Positions 16,400-26,060 of a stretch of DNA of 64,000 bases are shown here, one piece after another; the stretch's first letter is position 1; every line of letters starts with the position of its first letter. The position numbers and the translations under genes are program-made. The notes beneath the pieces are model-generated. The model was not told the origin of the DNA. It did not search any database and saw only the letters and a list, made by a program, of their open reading frames with translations. Origin of the DNA: JAJYRX01 sp041655275 (GTDB lineage Bacteria > Pseudomonadota > Gammaproteobacteria > Burkholderiales > Burkholderiaceae_B); NCBI GenBank assembly GCA_041655275.1, contig JBBAFU010000002.1, forward strand, positions 1 to 64,000. The letters are read 5' to 3'.

Positions 16400-17617
16400 A
16401 TGACGACCATGAGCACTCTGCCCGACTTCGCACCCATGCCTGACGCCGGCGGCTTCTTCGGCCCCTACGGCGGTCAAATCGTTCCGCCCGCACTCAAGCA
16501 GGTGATGGACGACATTGCCGATGCCTACGCCGAAATCACCCAGAGGGCCGATTTTCAGGCCGAACTGGATGAACTGTACACCGATTACGTCGGCCGGCCC
16601 AGCCCGATCTTCTACGCCCGGCGCCTTTCCGAACAGCTGGGCGGCGCCCGCATCCATCTCAAGCGCGAGGATCTCAATCATACCGGCGCCCACAAGATCA
16701 ACCACTGTCTGGGCGAGGCGCTGCTGGCCCGCTTCATGGGCAAGAAGAAGGTGATTGCCGAAACCGGCGCCGGCCAGCACGGCGTCGCCCTGGCGACGGC
16801 ATGCGCCCTGGTGGGCATTCCCTGCGAAATCCACATGGGGCAGGTCGACATTGAAAAGGAACACCCCAATGTCACCAAGATGCGCATCCTGGGTTGTACG
16901 CTGGTACCCGTGACGCGGGGTGCAGCCACGCTCAAGGAGGCCGTCGACAGCGCCTTCGAGGAATACCTGAACAACCCCCAGGATTATTTCTACGCCATCG
17001 GCTCCGTTGTGGGCCCCCACCCCTTCCCCATGATGGTGCGTGATTTCCAGAGCATCGTCGGTCGCGAGGCCCGTGCCCAGTTCCTGGAGCGCCACGGCCG
17101 CCTGCCGCATCACGTCGGTGCCTGCGTGGGTGGCGGCTCCAATGCCATCGGCCTGTTCACGGCCTTCCTGTCGGATCCGGATGTTCGCCTGGTCGGTGTG
17201 GAGCCTGCCGGCGAAGGAACGGATCGTGCCGGACGCCATGCCGCCACGCTCACCATGGGCCACCCGGGCGAGATACACGGCATGAAATGCTACGTGCTGG
17301 AAGAATCACCGGGCGTGCCTTCGGCCGTGCACAGCATCGCGTCGGGGCTGGATTACCCCGGCATCGGCCCCCAGCACAGCTATCTGAAAGACATCGGTCG
17401 CGTCGACTATGAAACCGCCACCGACGCAGAGACTCTGGATGCCTTCCTGCGCCTGTCACGCGTCGAGGGCATCATCCCGGCACTGGAAAGCGCGCATGCC
17501 GTGGCCTGGGCCATGCGCCTGGCGCCCACGCTGCCCCGCGATCACCACATTCTGGTGAACCTGTCCGGGCGCGGCGACAAGGATGCCGATTACGTTGCCG
17601 GCGTCTGCAAGCTGTAG
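16400..17617 (+). CDS. trpB: Tryptophan synthase beta chain, stand-alone copy
   Basis: This 405-residue TrpB has the PLP Lys in HTGAHKINHCLGEALLA, catalytic Glu in ETGAGQHGVA, the phosphate-binding GGGSNAIG loop and the substrate-site segments GEGTDRAG and IIPALESAHA. It condenses indole with serine. No trpA or trpF is adjacent, whereas in most proteobacteria trpB sits in trpFBA. It may be a second copy or a relocated one. The start could be 16400 or 16409; no convincing ribosome site separates them. It is monocistronic: the next gene, an FtsH paralogue, converges on it. Confidence 0.92.
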   Translation: MTTMSTLPDFAPMPDAGGFFGPYGGQIVPPALKQVMDDIADAYAEITQRADFQAELDELYTDYVGRPSPIFYARRLSEQLGGARIHLKREDLNHTGAHKINHCLGEALLARFMGKKKVIAETGAGQHGVALATACALVGIPCEIHMGQVDIEKEHPNVTKMRILGCTLVPVTRGAATLKEAVDSAFEEYLNNPQDYFYAIGSVVGPHPFPMMVRDFQSIVGREARAQFLERHGRLPHHVGACVGGGSNAIGLFTAFLSDPDVRLVGVEPAGEGTDRAGRHAATLTMGHPGEIHGMKCYVLEESPGVPSAVHSIASGLDYPGIGPQHSYLKDIGRVDYETATDAETLDAFLRLSRVEGIIPALESAHAVAWAMRLAPTLPRDHHILVNLSGRGDKDADYVAGVCKL

Positions 17618-17636
17618 TTGGCAATATAGACGGCAA

Positions 17637-19463
17637 TTACGCAGATGGTTCAGCCTCGGCCAGGAGTGCGGCAAGCTCGCCCTGGCTGAGGGTCTCCTTC
17701 TCGAGCAGGCGCATTGCACCGCGCTCGAGAAGCGCACGGCGCTTTTCCAGCAGCGCGACGGTACGCGCAAAGGTGTCGTCAACAATGCGCTGGATCTCCT
17801 GATCGATGGCCGCTGCCGTCTCTTCGGAGTAGCGACGTGACTGCATGTCCGGATAGGGCAGGACCCCGCCCCCCAGGAAGGCGGATTGCTCCCGCTCCAG
17901 CGAGACATGGCCCAGTCGCTCGCTCATGCCGTAGCGTGTCACCATGGCCCGCGCAATGTCGGTGACCTTGACCAGATCATCGGCGGCACCCGTGGACAGA
18001 TGGCCGAACACCACATGTTCGGCCGCGCGGCCGCCCAGCAGGACGGCCATCTTGTTCTCCAGCTCCTCGCGCGTCATCAGAAAACGGTCTTCGGTGGGGC
18101 GCTGTATGGTGTAGCCCAGCGCGCCGACGCCGCGCGGGATGATGGACACCTTGTGGATGGCATCGCTGCCGGGCAGCGTCAGGGCGACCAGGGCGTGACC
18201 CATTTCATGGTAGGCGACAATCTTGCGCTCCCTGGGGTTGATCAGCCGGTTGCGCTTTTCCAGACCTGCGACAATGCGTTCGATGGCATGGGTGAAATCC
18301 GCCATCGTCACGGCCTCGGCCCTGCGCCGGGTGGCCAGCAGCGTCGCCTCGTTGACCAGGTTGGCAATGTCGGCGCCGGTGAAGCCGGGCGTGAGTGATG
18401 CAATCAGCTCCGCAGACACATCGGGCGCCAGCTGCGCTTTTTTCAGATGCACACCCAGAATCTGGATGCGGCCGGTACGATCGGGCCGGTCAACCAGCAC
18501 CTGCCGGTCGAAACGACCGGCACGCAGCAGGGCGGGATCGAGGATTTCCGGGCGGTTGGTTGCGGCCAGCAGCACGATGCCGCCCGTGGGATCGAAGCCG
18601 TCCAGCTCGGCCAGCAACTGATTGAGCGTCTGCTCCTTCTCGTCGTGCCCGCCCATGATGGGCCCCATGCCGCGCGCCCGCCCGAGCGCATCGAGCTCAT
18701 CGATGAAGATGATGGCCGGCGCCTTGGCACGGGCCTGCTCGAAAAGGTCACGCACGCGCGCCGCCCCCACGCCGACAAACATTTCCACGAACTCCGAGCC
18801 TGAAATGGAGAAGAACGGCACGCCCGCTTCGCCGGCCACGGCGCGCGCCAGCAGGGTCTTGCCCGTACCCGGCGGCCCGACCAGCAGAATGCCCTTGGGC
18901 ATGCGCCCGCCGAGCCGGCCATAGCCTTGCGGATCCCTGAGGAAGTCGATGATCTCCTGCAGCTCCTCCTTGGCCTCATCGACGCCGGCTACGTCATCGA
19001 AGGTAACGCCGGTATCGGACTGGACATAGACCTTGGCCCTGGACTTGCCGATCTGCATCAGGCCGCCGCCCAGCCCGGCACTGCCTGCGCGCCGCAGTAT
19101 GAACAGCCACAGGCCGATGAACAGGGCGCCCGGCACGATCCAGGACAGCACATCGCGCAGCAGCGTGCTCTCGATGCGGCCGGTGACAACCACGCCGTGC
19201 GCCTTCAGATCCTGAGCCAGCTCGGGCTCCACGCGTGTGGTCACGAAACGCGAGCGGCCATCGACGGGCTGATTGAAGCGGCCCTGGATGAAGCGGTCCG
19301 AAACCGCCACGTCCGAGACCTGGCCGTCTTCGAGATACGTCTGGAACGCGCTGTAGGGAATTTCCGCAATCTGGGTGGTCGATGCGAAGAAATACTGGAA
19401 GACCATCATGACCAGCATTGCCACCACCCAGTACCAGAGATTGAACTGCCGTTTTTTGTCCAT
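17637..19463 (-). CDS. ftsH: Membrane AAA+ zinc metalloprotease, FtsH paralogue
   Basis: This 608-residue protein has two membrane helices (about 10-27 and 105-124) around a short periplasmic domain, then an AAA+ module with Walker A GPPGTGKT (about 196-203), Walker B IIFIDELDA, a FVG pore loop (MFVGVGAARV) and SRH ATNRPEILDPALLR. The protease domain carries the zinc motif HEMGH. FtsH degrades misfolded and regulatory membrane proteins. The start at 19463 (MDKKRQFNLWYW) resembles the FtsH N-terminus; the longer frame is not supported. The usual ftsJ-ftsH-folP context is absent, so this is probably a second copy beside the housekeeping gene. Confidence 0.9.
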   Translation of the reverse strand: MDKKRQFNLWYWVVAMLVMMVFQYFFASTTQIAEIPYSAFQTYLEDGQVSDVAVSDRFIQGRFNQPVDGRSRFVTTRVEPELAQDLKAHGVVVTGRIESTLLRDVLSWIVPGALFIGLWLFILRRAGSAGLGGGLMQIGKSRAKVYVQSDTGVTFDDVAGVDEAKEELQEIIDFLRDPQGYGRLGGRMPKGILLVGPPGTGKTLLARAVAGEAGVPFFSISGSEFVEMFVGVGAARVRDLFEQARAKAPAIIFIDELDALGRARGMGPIMGGHDEKEQTLNQLLAELDGFDPTGGIVLLAATNRPEILDPALLRAGRFDRQVLVDRPDRTGRIQILGVHLKKAQLAPDVSAELIASLTPGFTGADIANLVNEATLLATRRRAEAVTMADFTHAIERIVAGLEKRNRLINPRERKIVAYHEMGHALVALTLPGSDAIHKVSIIPRGVGALGYTIQRPTEDRFLMTREELENKMAVLLGGRAAEHVVFGHLSTGAADDLVKVTDIARAMVTRYGMSERLGHVSLEREQSAFLGGGVLPYPDMQSRRYSEETAAAIDQEIQRIVDDTFARTVALLEKRRALLERGAMRLLEKETLSQGELAALLAEAEPSA

Positions 19464-19562
19464 ACCCGCACTGACCCGTTGAAAGAAAGGAATATATCCC
19501 TCATTATCCCGCACGAATGCCGCCAGACATGACAGCGGCCCCAACGGGCCGCGTCATACCCG

Positions 19563-19568
19563 TATAAT
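19563..19568 (+). promoter_or_regulatory. Candidate -10 element for the permease gene
   Basis: TATAAT matches the -10 consensus and lies about 30 bp before the permease ATG in the divergent gap with ftsH. A perfect CGGCCC-CAAC-GGGCCG inverted repeat (19536-19551) sits just upstream, where a -35 would be expected. No clear -35 is visible. Confidence 0.4.
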
Positions 19569-19598
19569 TCCAGCTTGCCGTCCAGGAGGCCGCCGCCC

Positions 19599-21323
19599 AT
19601 GAAGCGCAAGCCGGATAACATCACATTCTGGCTGAATGATCGCCTGCCGATCCCCACCGCTCTCAGCCTGTCGTTGCAGCAGCTCGCCTATCTGGGCGCA
19701 TTGCTCATTGTTCCCAGCCTGTTTGCCAACAGCCCCCTGCTGCCCATAGGTTCGGGAGATTTCCTGGATATTGCCAGTGCCACGCTGCTGATCGGTGCGC
19801 TCGCCATCGTGCTGCAGATCACGGGGCGCTGGGGCCTGGGTGCCGGCTACTACTATCCCATGCAGGCCACGCCGTCGGTGCTCGCCATCATGCTGCTGGC
19901 CGGTGCCAAGGGCGGTCTGGCCGTGGCTTACGGCATGGTCTTCATCACAGGGTTGACGCAATTCCTGCTCAGCGGCGTACTCGTGCACCTGCGCAACATC
20001 CTGACCGTGGAAGTTGCCGGGCTGGCCGTCATGCTCACGGGCGTGAGCACGGGCAAGGTGGGCATAGAAGCCATGTTCATCATCGATGACGTGATGTCGG
20101 ACAAGCATGAGCTCATCGTCGCCGGCACCACCCTGGCCGTGCTGGTATTCTGCAGCATCTGGGTCAGCAAGCGCTACAAGGCCTTCGCCACCCTGTTCGG
20201 CCTGGCGGCCGGCACCCTGCTGGCCGCCAGCCTCGGCATGATCACGGATGATGTATTCCGGACCATCGACCTGACGCCCTGGGTGCGCATCCCCGATGTG
20301 ACCCGCATCGGCTGGCAGCTGGATACCGAGATGATAGGGCTGTATGTCCTCATGGGTATTTCCCTGTCCGGCGTGTCGCTGGGCGCACAGACCATGGCCC
20401 AGCGCGCCCTGGATGCCGACTGGCATATTCCGGACCTCAAGGCCTACGGGCGCGGACTGCGTGCCGAAGGCCTGTGCGCCATGCTGGGCTCCTTCATCAA
20501 TGCCATGCCGCAATACGGCAGCGGCGGTGCCGTGGGTCTGAGCACGGCGGCGGGCAGCGCCAGCCGCTATCTGGGCTACTGGGTGGCGGGCGCCCTGGTC
20601 TTCATGGCCCTGTTCTCGAAATTCATCGTGCTGTGGATGCTGGTCCCGCCTGCGGTCATCGCCGGCCTGCTGCTCTATCTTTCCGCCGTGCTCATCATGA
20701 CGGGCCTGCGCCTGATCGCCTCGCGCATGCTCGATGACCGCCGCGCCATCGCCATTGGCCTGGGCCTGATGGTGGGCGTGGCCAATCCCTATTTCGTCCA
20801 GGGCCTGAGCGCAAGCATGCCGGCCTTTGCAGAATTCCTGCGTGTTGCAGGCAGTTCCACGGGTGTGCTGCTGGCGCTGATGCTGACGCTCGTCTTCCGC
20901 TTTGGCGCCGCCTCGCGCGCCCAGCGTCACTTTCCGGTGGCCGCCACCACCCCGGATGATCTGATGGCTTTCATGCAGGAACAGGGCCGGCTCTGGGGTG
21001 CCCGCCGCGATTCCGTCATGCGCGTGAGCCAGACGATATGGGAAGCTTTTGACCTCCTGGCGCAGAGCGACCACATACAGACGACACCGCGCACGCTCGA
21101 AGTGCAGACGCGCTTCGACGACTATGCCCTGCGCGTGCGCTTCCTGTATCGCGGCGTCTCGCTGCCACCGCCGCCCGATGCACCGCCTTCACCCGACGAG
21201 ATACTCGACGACCCCCGGGCATCGGCACGCCTTTCGAGCTATCTGGTGAGCAAGCTGGCGCGCCGCATGCACACGTCCGAACGCGACGGCCAGTGCCAGC
21301 TGGACCTCTACTTTGATGCCTGA
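19599..21323 (+). CDS. NCS2-family nucleobase permease with a C-terminal HATPase-like domain
   Basis: The first roughly 430 residues are a 12-14-helix UraA/xanthine permease (NAT/NCS2). Visible family elements include SLSLQQLAYLGALLIVPSLF, LQITGRWGLGAGYYYPMQATPS and the QYGSGGAVGLST region. The last 140 residues are not part of the transporter fold. Their pattern (SQTIWEAFDLLAQ, LEVQTRFDDYALRVRFLYRG, SSYLVSKLARRMHTSERDGQCQLDLYF) resembles a degenerate GHKL/HATPase anti-sigma-type domain without clear N or G boxes. ATG at 19599 has AGGAGG at 9-bp spacing, which sets the start. Substrate is probably a purine or pyrimidine. The added domain may regulate transport; that is inference. Confidence 0.82.
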   Translation: MKRKPDNITFWLNDRLPIPTALSLSLQQLAYLGALLIVPSLFANSPLLPIGSGDFLDIASATLLIGALAIVLQITGRWGLGAGYYYPMQATPSVLAIMLLAGAKGGLAVAYGMVFITGLTQFLLSGVLVHLRNILTVEVAGLAVMLTGVSTGKVGIEAMFIIDDVMSDKHELIVAGTTLAVLVFCSIWVSKRYKAFATLFGLAAGTLLAASLGMITDDVFRTIDLTPWVRIPDVTRIGWQLDTEMIGLYVLMGISLSGVSLGAQTMAQRALDADWHIPDLKAYGRGLRAEGLCAMLGSFINAMPQYGSGGAVGLSTAAGSASRYLGYWVAGALVFMALFSKFIVLWMLVPPAVIAGLLLYLSAVLIMTGLRLIASRMLDDRRAIAIGLGLMVGVANPYFVQGLSASMPAFAEFLRVAGSSTGVLLALMLTLVFRFGAASRAQRHFPVAATTPDDLMAFMQEQGRLWGARRDSVMRVSQTIWEAFDLLAQSDHIQTTPRTLEVQTRFDDYALRVRFLYRGVSLPPPPDAPPSPDEILDDPRASARLSSYLVSKLARRMHTSERDGQCQLDLYFDA

Positions 21324-21450
21324 GGGACAATGCGGTAAGCTTGTGCGGTCAGTGCAGATTCGGGCGATGAATCAATAATCATATTCTGCCGACACAGGAT
21401 TCTGGTGCTGAAGCCGGGCGCCGGGCAATCGAACCCACGCACTGAACGTC

Positions 21451-24267
21451 ATGCGCAGGCTGCTGCCGTCTTCCCTCCGACACACCGCCGCTCTGGTAGG
21501 CCTTGTGATCACGCTGCTTGCGATTGGCAACATCGTGGCCATCGACTATCTGCAGAACGAATCCAGGGTGATGTCCTCAACCCTCAACATGGCGGGCAAG
21601 GTGCGCATGCTGGGGCAGCGCATCGGCCTGCAGGCCCTGTCGGATTCCGCATTGTCCCTGCCCGGACCCGGCAATGAGCAACTGACACTGGCCGGACATT
21701 TCGAGACCGCCCTCCAGACCCTGCGCGAAGGGGGTGTCGCCTTCGATCTGTACACCCCGCCCCTGAATCCGGCACACCAGATACGCCTGGCGACCATAGA
21801 AGCCGTCTGGCAGCATTATCAGCAAGCCATCGACAGGCATGCCTTCCAGGACCAGCGGCAGCTCGTCCTCGATCTGAGCACTGAATTGCTGCACCGTACC
21901 GATCTGCTGCTCGACGCCCTCACTGTCGAAGGCGAGCAGCTGCAGTCACGCACTGTGCTGGGTGCCTATCTGCTGTTCGGCATTGACCTGATCCTGCTGA
22001 TCGCCGCCTACCTGATCTTTCGCCACAAGGTGCTCAAGCCCATACAAAGCCTGGAATGGCAGGGGCGCGAACAGGCGGGCGGCAACTATGCGGCACGTTC
22101 ATATCTGGATTGCGGCGGGGAGCTCCAGACGCTGAGCGAAGTCATGAATGCCGCTTCAGCGCATATCGAACATCTGCTGCAAGGCCTGCAGGCGGAGCGC
22201 AGGTCACTGGAGGAGGTGAATGCGCTGTTCGAAGCACTGGCCAATAACACGCTGACAGCAATATATACATTGGATACACGATTCAATATCAGCTATGCCA
22301 GTCCCATGCTGTGCCGGCTGACCGGCTACTCCGCCGACGAGCTGAAGCAGGATTTTCCGCTGTCGCGACTGTTCACGCCGGAGGAGGTCACGCGGGCAAG
22401 GCGAACCATCATGCGCCGCATGCGCCGGCACGGCTATCAGGTCCGTTACGAGTCCCGCCTGGTGCGCAAGGACGGCAGCGGCATCGATGTTGAAATCTTC
22501 GCCGCGACGACACGGATGAAAGGCCGGATCATCATTATCGGTATCGTGCTCGACATCAGCGAGCGCCGCGAAGCCGAAGCGTCGGCGCGGCGGGCCGCCC
22601 TGGTCTACCGCCATACCAGCGAAGCCATGGTCATCACCAGTCCCACAGCCATCATTCGCGATATCAATCCGGCATTCACGGCCATCACCGGCTATGCACG
22701 CCATGAGGTGCTCGGCCGCAAGATGAACATGCTCAGTTCCGGCCGCCACGACCATGACTTCTACGAAATCCTCTGGGAACACCTGCACAGAAAAGGCCAA
22801 TGGCACGGTGACATCCACAACCGGCGCAAGAATGGCGAGGAATACATACAGCATCTGCGCATCAATGCATCCTACAACCCGGACGCCAGTGTCAACAGCT
22901 ACATCGGCCTGTTCTCGGACGTGACAAAGCAGCGCCGCCAGGAGGCGACCATCTGGCACCAGGCCCATTTCGATCACCTGACCGGCCTGCCCAACCGCAA
23001 GATGTTCAACGACGCCCTGCAGCACCGGCTGAATCAGTCCGGCAGCACCGGCAACGCATTCGCACTCCTGTTTCTTGACCTGGACCTCTTCAAGCACATC
23101 AACGACACCTACGGCCATGACAAGGGTGATGCACTGCTCAAGCTGGTGGCCCGGCGCCTGCAATCCTGTACACGCGAAGGCGACACGATTGCACGCATGG
23201 GCGGCGACGAGTTCACCGTGATCTTCCACGATCCCGGGGACGTGGAGAACATGGCGATCATCTGCCAGAAAGTGCTCAATTCGATTGCCCGCCCCTATCG
23301 TGTGGGCGAGGAGCGCCTGCGCGTCACCGTGAGCATCGGCGTCAGCCTTTTCCCCGACCACGGCACTGATGCGGAAACCCTGCTCAAGCACGCCGACATC
23401 GCCATGTACGCGGCCAAGAACAAGGGGCGCAATCAGTACCATATCTTTTCCGACGAGCTGGTCCAGGATGTCAGCACACGGCGCAGCCTCATTCTGGATC
23501 TGCATGTGGCACTGGGCAGCGGGCAATTCCGGCTGCATTACCAGCCCATCATCGAATTGCGCAGCAACCGGATCTCTTCGGTGGAAGCACTGATCCGCCT
23601 GGAGCATCCGACACGCGGGCTCGTGCTGCCGATGGAATTCATCCCGCTGGCCGAGCAGACGGGGCTCATCAACCCCATCGGCCAGTGGGTGTTCGAGACC
23701 GCCACCCGGCAACTCGCCGAGTGGCGCGCCGGGCTGGTGCCCTCGCTCGGGCTGAGCCTGAATGTCTCGCCGATCCAGTTCCTGCCGGGCGGCATCGACA
23801 TCGACAACTGGGTACGCACGCTGCACAATCTGAAGCTGCCGCTCAACGCCCTGACCGTAGAGATCACCGAAGGGCTGCTGGTGGCGGCCGATCCGGATTT
23901 CCATCACCGGGTGAACGCCCTGCAGGCATCGGGCATCACCATCGCGCTGGACGATTACGGCACGGGCTACTCCTCAATTGCCTATCGTCGCCAGTTCAAC
24001 ATCGACATCATCAAGATCGATCGCATCTTCATCGAGAACATCGCGCACAATACACCCGATCTCAATCTGTGCCAGGCCATCATTCAGATGGTGCACGCCC
24101 TGGGGATGCGGGCGGTGGCCGAAGGTGTCGAAACCGAGCAGCAGCATCTTCTGCTCAGGGCGGCAGGCTGCGACTTCGGCCAGGGTCACTGGTACGGCCA
24201 CCCCATGCCGGAGCATCAGATTTCGGCGCGACTCGAAGCCGCTTCCATCTCGCGGCGCAGGCGATAG
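21451..24267 (+). CDS. Membrane PAS-PAS-GGDEF-EAL cyclic-di-GMP enzyme
   Basis: This 938-residue protein has an N-terminal helix (about 12-32), a periplasmic PilJ/NarX-like sensor segment (NMAGKVRMLGQRIGLQAL), a second helix (about 170-190), PAS domains at about 257-375 and 386-500, GGDEF at about 505-665 and EAL at about 680-925. The GGDEF motif (MGGDEF, about residue 584) is intact. The EAL motif (VEALIRLEHP, near 712), EITEGLL and DDYGTGYSS are also intact, so both synthesis and hydrolysis of c-di-GMP are possible. It is monocistronic. Its last 52 bp overlap the converging oxidoreductase gene. Confidence 0.9.
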   Translation: MRRLLPSSLRHTAALVGLVITLLAIGNIVAIDYLQNESRVMSSTLNMAGKVRMLGQRIGLQALSDSALSLPGPGNEQLTLAGHFETALQTLREGGVAFDLYTPPLNPAHQIRLATIEAVWQHYQQAIDRHAFQDQRQLVLDLSTELLHRTDLLLDALTVEGEQLQSRTVLGAYLLFGIDLILLIAAYLIFRHKVLKPIQSLEWQGREQAGGNYAARSYLDCGGELQTLSEVMNAASAHIEHLLQGLQAERRSLEEVNALFEALANNTLTAIYTLDTRFNISYASPMLCRLTGYSADELKQDFPLSRLFTPEEVTRARRTIMRRMRRHGYQVRYESRLVRKDGSGIDVEIFAATTRMKGRIIIIGIVLDISERREAEASARRAALVYRHTSEAMVITSPTAIIRDINPAFTAITGYARHEVLGRKMNMLSSGRHDHDFYEILWEHLHRKGQWHGDIHNRRKNGEEYIQHLRINASYNPDASVNSYIGLFSDVTKQRRQEATIWHQAHFDHLTGLPNRKMFNDALQHRLNQSGSTGNAFALLFLDLDLFKHINDTYGHDKGDALLKLVARRLQSCTREGDTIARMGGDEFTVIFHDPGDVENMAIICQKVLNSIARPYRVGEERLRVTVSIGVSLFPDHGTDAETLLKHADIAMYAAKNKGRNQYHIFSDELVQDVSTRRSLILDLHVALGSGQFRLHYQPIIELRSNRISSVEALIRLEHPTRGLVLPMEFIPLAEQTGLINPIGQWVFETATRQLAEWRAGLVPSLGLSLNVSPIQFLPGGIDIDNWVRTLHNLKLPLNALTVEITEGLLVAADPDFHHRVNALQASGITIALDDYGTGYSSIAYRRQFNIDIIKIDRIFIENIAHNTPDLNLCQAIIQMVHALGMRAVAEGVETEQQHLLLRAAGCDFGQGHWYGHPMPEHQISARLEAASISRRRR

Positions 24268-25565
24268 GCCGGCGTATTGACATCCATGGCCACATCATCC
24301 CAGCTCAGGCACTGCCCTGCCCGCACCGGCCGCAGCACACGGACATCGTGCGCCAGACCCAGCGGCAGGCCACCGATCGCCAGCGAGCGTCCGGCGGGCA
24401 ACAGCTTGCCCCACACGGTATAGCCGCCTTCGCCATCAAGCAGCTCGCCAGGCTTCAGGTCGCGCTTGGCCGTGGCAACCACATCGGCATGCCAGCCCTG
24501 TGCCACGCCGGTGGCTTCGCCACGCAAGGCCACGCTGGCAACGGACATGCCCACTTCCAGCCCGATGAGATGCCAGCGCTTGTAGAGCGTGAAATAACGC
24601 CCCGACGGATCGGTCTGGGCGTTGTATTCCTCGAAGCAGTGACGCACATAGTCGGTCTCGCCTTCCACGGTGACCCAGACGCCCATGCGGATGTCGTAGT
24701 CGATGACGCGACCGTCCTTTTCAAGGCAGGACACCACTTCCACCATGCCCTTGCGCTCGAGCACGCCGCCTTCCTCGACGGGACGGCAGACGAAAGGAAT
24801 GTCCTTGACGCTCGCCGGCGGATACAGTAGGCCGTCCGACGGCACGCCCAGCCCGGTTGCATTCGCTACCGCTGCGCTTTCTATGGACGGCTTGGAGCCG
24901 TCCAGAAAACTGTTGAACATCTTGGGATTCAGGCCGCCACGCTCCGCCTGCTCCGGCGTCAGCCCGTAATAACCCCAGACGGTGTCCGGCGTGGACGTAC
25001 TGAAATGCGGCAGCCACTTGTGACCGCGCCCCGCCGCCACCACAGGAAAGCCGCAGGTGCGCGCCCAGTCGACCAGGTCGCAGATGAGTGCGGGCTGATC
25101 CCCGAAAGCCAGCGAATACACACGGCCGGCCTGTGCTGCACGCTGCGCCAGCAGCGGGCCGCAGAAGGCATCCGCCTCGACAGTGACATTGACCACATGC
25201 TTGCCATGCTCGAAAGCGCCGAGGATATGGCCGACGGCGGCCACCGGATTGCCGGTGCACTCGATGAGGATGTCGATGGCCGGCTCGCGTACCAGGGCCT
25301 GCCAGTCATCGGTGATCCAGGTGCTGCCCTTGTCCAGTGCTTCCTGCATGGAAGCCGCCTGGCTGCGCCCGGGCTCCCAGCCCACGCGCGCAAGGCTGCG
25401 ACGCGCGGCATCGGGCGAAAGATCGGCAATGGCAACCACATGCACACCCGGTGTGCGCGGCACCTGCGCCAGATACATGGCGCCGAACTTGCCCGCGCCT
25501 ATCATGGCCACGCGGATGGGGCGGCCTTCGGCCTGGCGTTGCTGCAACTTGCGATAAAGACTCAT
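24216..25565 (-). CDS. Homoserine-dehydrogenase-like NAD(P) oxidoreductase with SAF domain
   Basis: This 449-residue protein has a Rossmann fold near the start (VAMIGAGKFGAMYLAQ), a dehydrogenase-like middle (ILIECTGNPVAAVGHI, GDQPALICDLVDWAR) and a C-terminal SAF domain (about 360-440, VATAKRDLKPGELLDGEGGYTVWGK). Proteins of this build are annotated as flagellar-protein-FlgA-like or NAD(P)H-dependent oxidoreductases of unknown substrate, in sugar-acid or amino-acid routes. The ATG at 25565 (MSLYRKLQQRQ) was chosen over a 30-residue upstream extension lying in the divergent gap. It overlaps the preceding c-di-GMP gene tail to tail by 52 bp. Confidence 0.8.
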   Translation of the reverse strand: MSLYRKLQQRQAEGRPIRVAMIGAGKFGAMYLAQVPRTPGVHVVAIADLSPDAARRSLARVGWEPGRSQAASMQEALDKGSTWITDDWQALVREPAIDILIECTGNPVAAVGHILGAFEHGKHVVNVTVEADAFCGPLLAQRAAQAGRVYSLAFGDQPALICDLVDWARTCGFPVVAAGRGHKWLPHFSTSTPDTVWGYYGLTPEQAERGGLNPKMFNSFLDGSKPSIESAAVANATGLGVPSDGLLYPPASVKDIPFVCRPVEEGGVLERKGMVEVVSCLEKDGRVIDYDIRMGVWVTVEGETDYVRHCFEEYNAQTDPSGRYFTLYKRWHLIGLEVGMSVASVALRGEATGVAQGWHADVVATAKRDLKPGELLDGEGGYTVWGKLLPAGRSLAIGGLPLGLAHDVRVLRPVRAGQCLSWDDVAMDVNTPAYRLRREMEAASSRAEI

Positions 25566-25621
25566 GCTATCCTGCCTTCTGTGAAAATTCGATTGCCTGT
25601 TTTCTGAGTCTGGAGTGTTCC

Positions 25622-26041
25622 ATGGTACGACGTGGCCTGGCCGCCCTGGCGGCAAGCATCATCAGCGCCGGCGCACTGGCCGGCCAGCACGCACTCACGG
25701 TGTTCCACGACCCGGCCTGCGGTTGTTGCACGGCCTGGGTGGAGTATATGCGCGATGCCGGCTTTGCGGTGACTGCCGTTCCGACACATCGCATGGCGGA
25801 AGTGAAGGCGCGCCTGGCCGTTCCCGAAGGGATGGAATCCTGCCATACAGCCGTGGCGGCGCACAGCGGGCAGGTCATCGAAGGCCATGTGCCGGCCGCG
25901 GCGATCACACGCATGCTGGATCAGCCCGCCGTGCGCGGGCTCGCCGCACCGGGCATGCCGGCCAACTCGCCCGGCATGGGCCCCATGGACGGCACGCTGA
26001 TCACGCTGGATTTCAACGGCCGCCCGTTCTCGCGGGATTGA
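25622..26041 (+). CDS. DUF411 periplasmic metal-binding protein
   Basis: This 139-residue protein has a signal peptide (about 1-21, ending GALAG) followed by a DUF411 domain: VFHDPACGCCTAWVEYM with the CGCC metal/thiol site, a second conserved Cys in GMESCHTA, VIEGHVPA, and a Met-rich PGMPANSPGMGPMDG tail. Relatives (CopG-like) lie in copper and silver resistance loci; the motif suggests copper binding in the periplasm. GGAG 8 bp before the ATG at 25622 sets the start. It is divergent from the SAF oxidoreductase (56-bp gap) and convergent with aconitase. No other copper genes are adjacent. Confidence 0.85.
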   Translation: MVRRGLAALAASIISAGALAGQHALTVFHDPACGCCTAWVEYMRDAGFAVTAVPTHRMAEVKARLAVPEGMESCHTAVAAHSGQVIEGHVPAAAITRMLDQPAVRGLAAPGMPANSPGMGPMDGTLITLDFNGRPFSRD

Positions 26042-26060
26042 TCCGCAGCCAGAGGACAGG

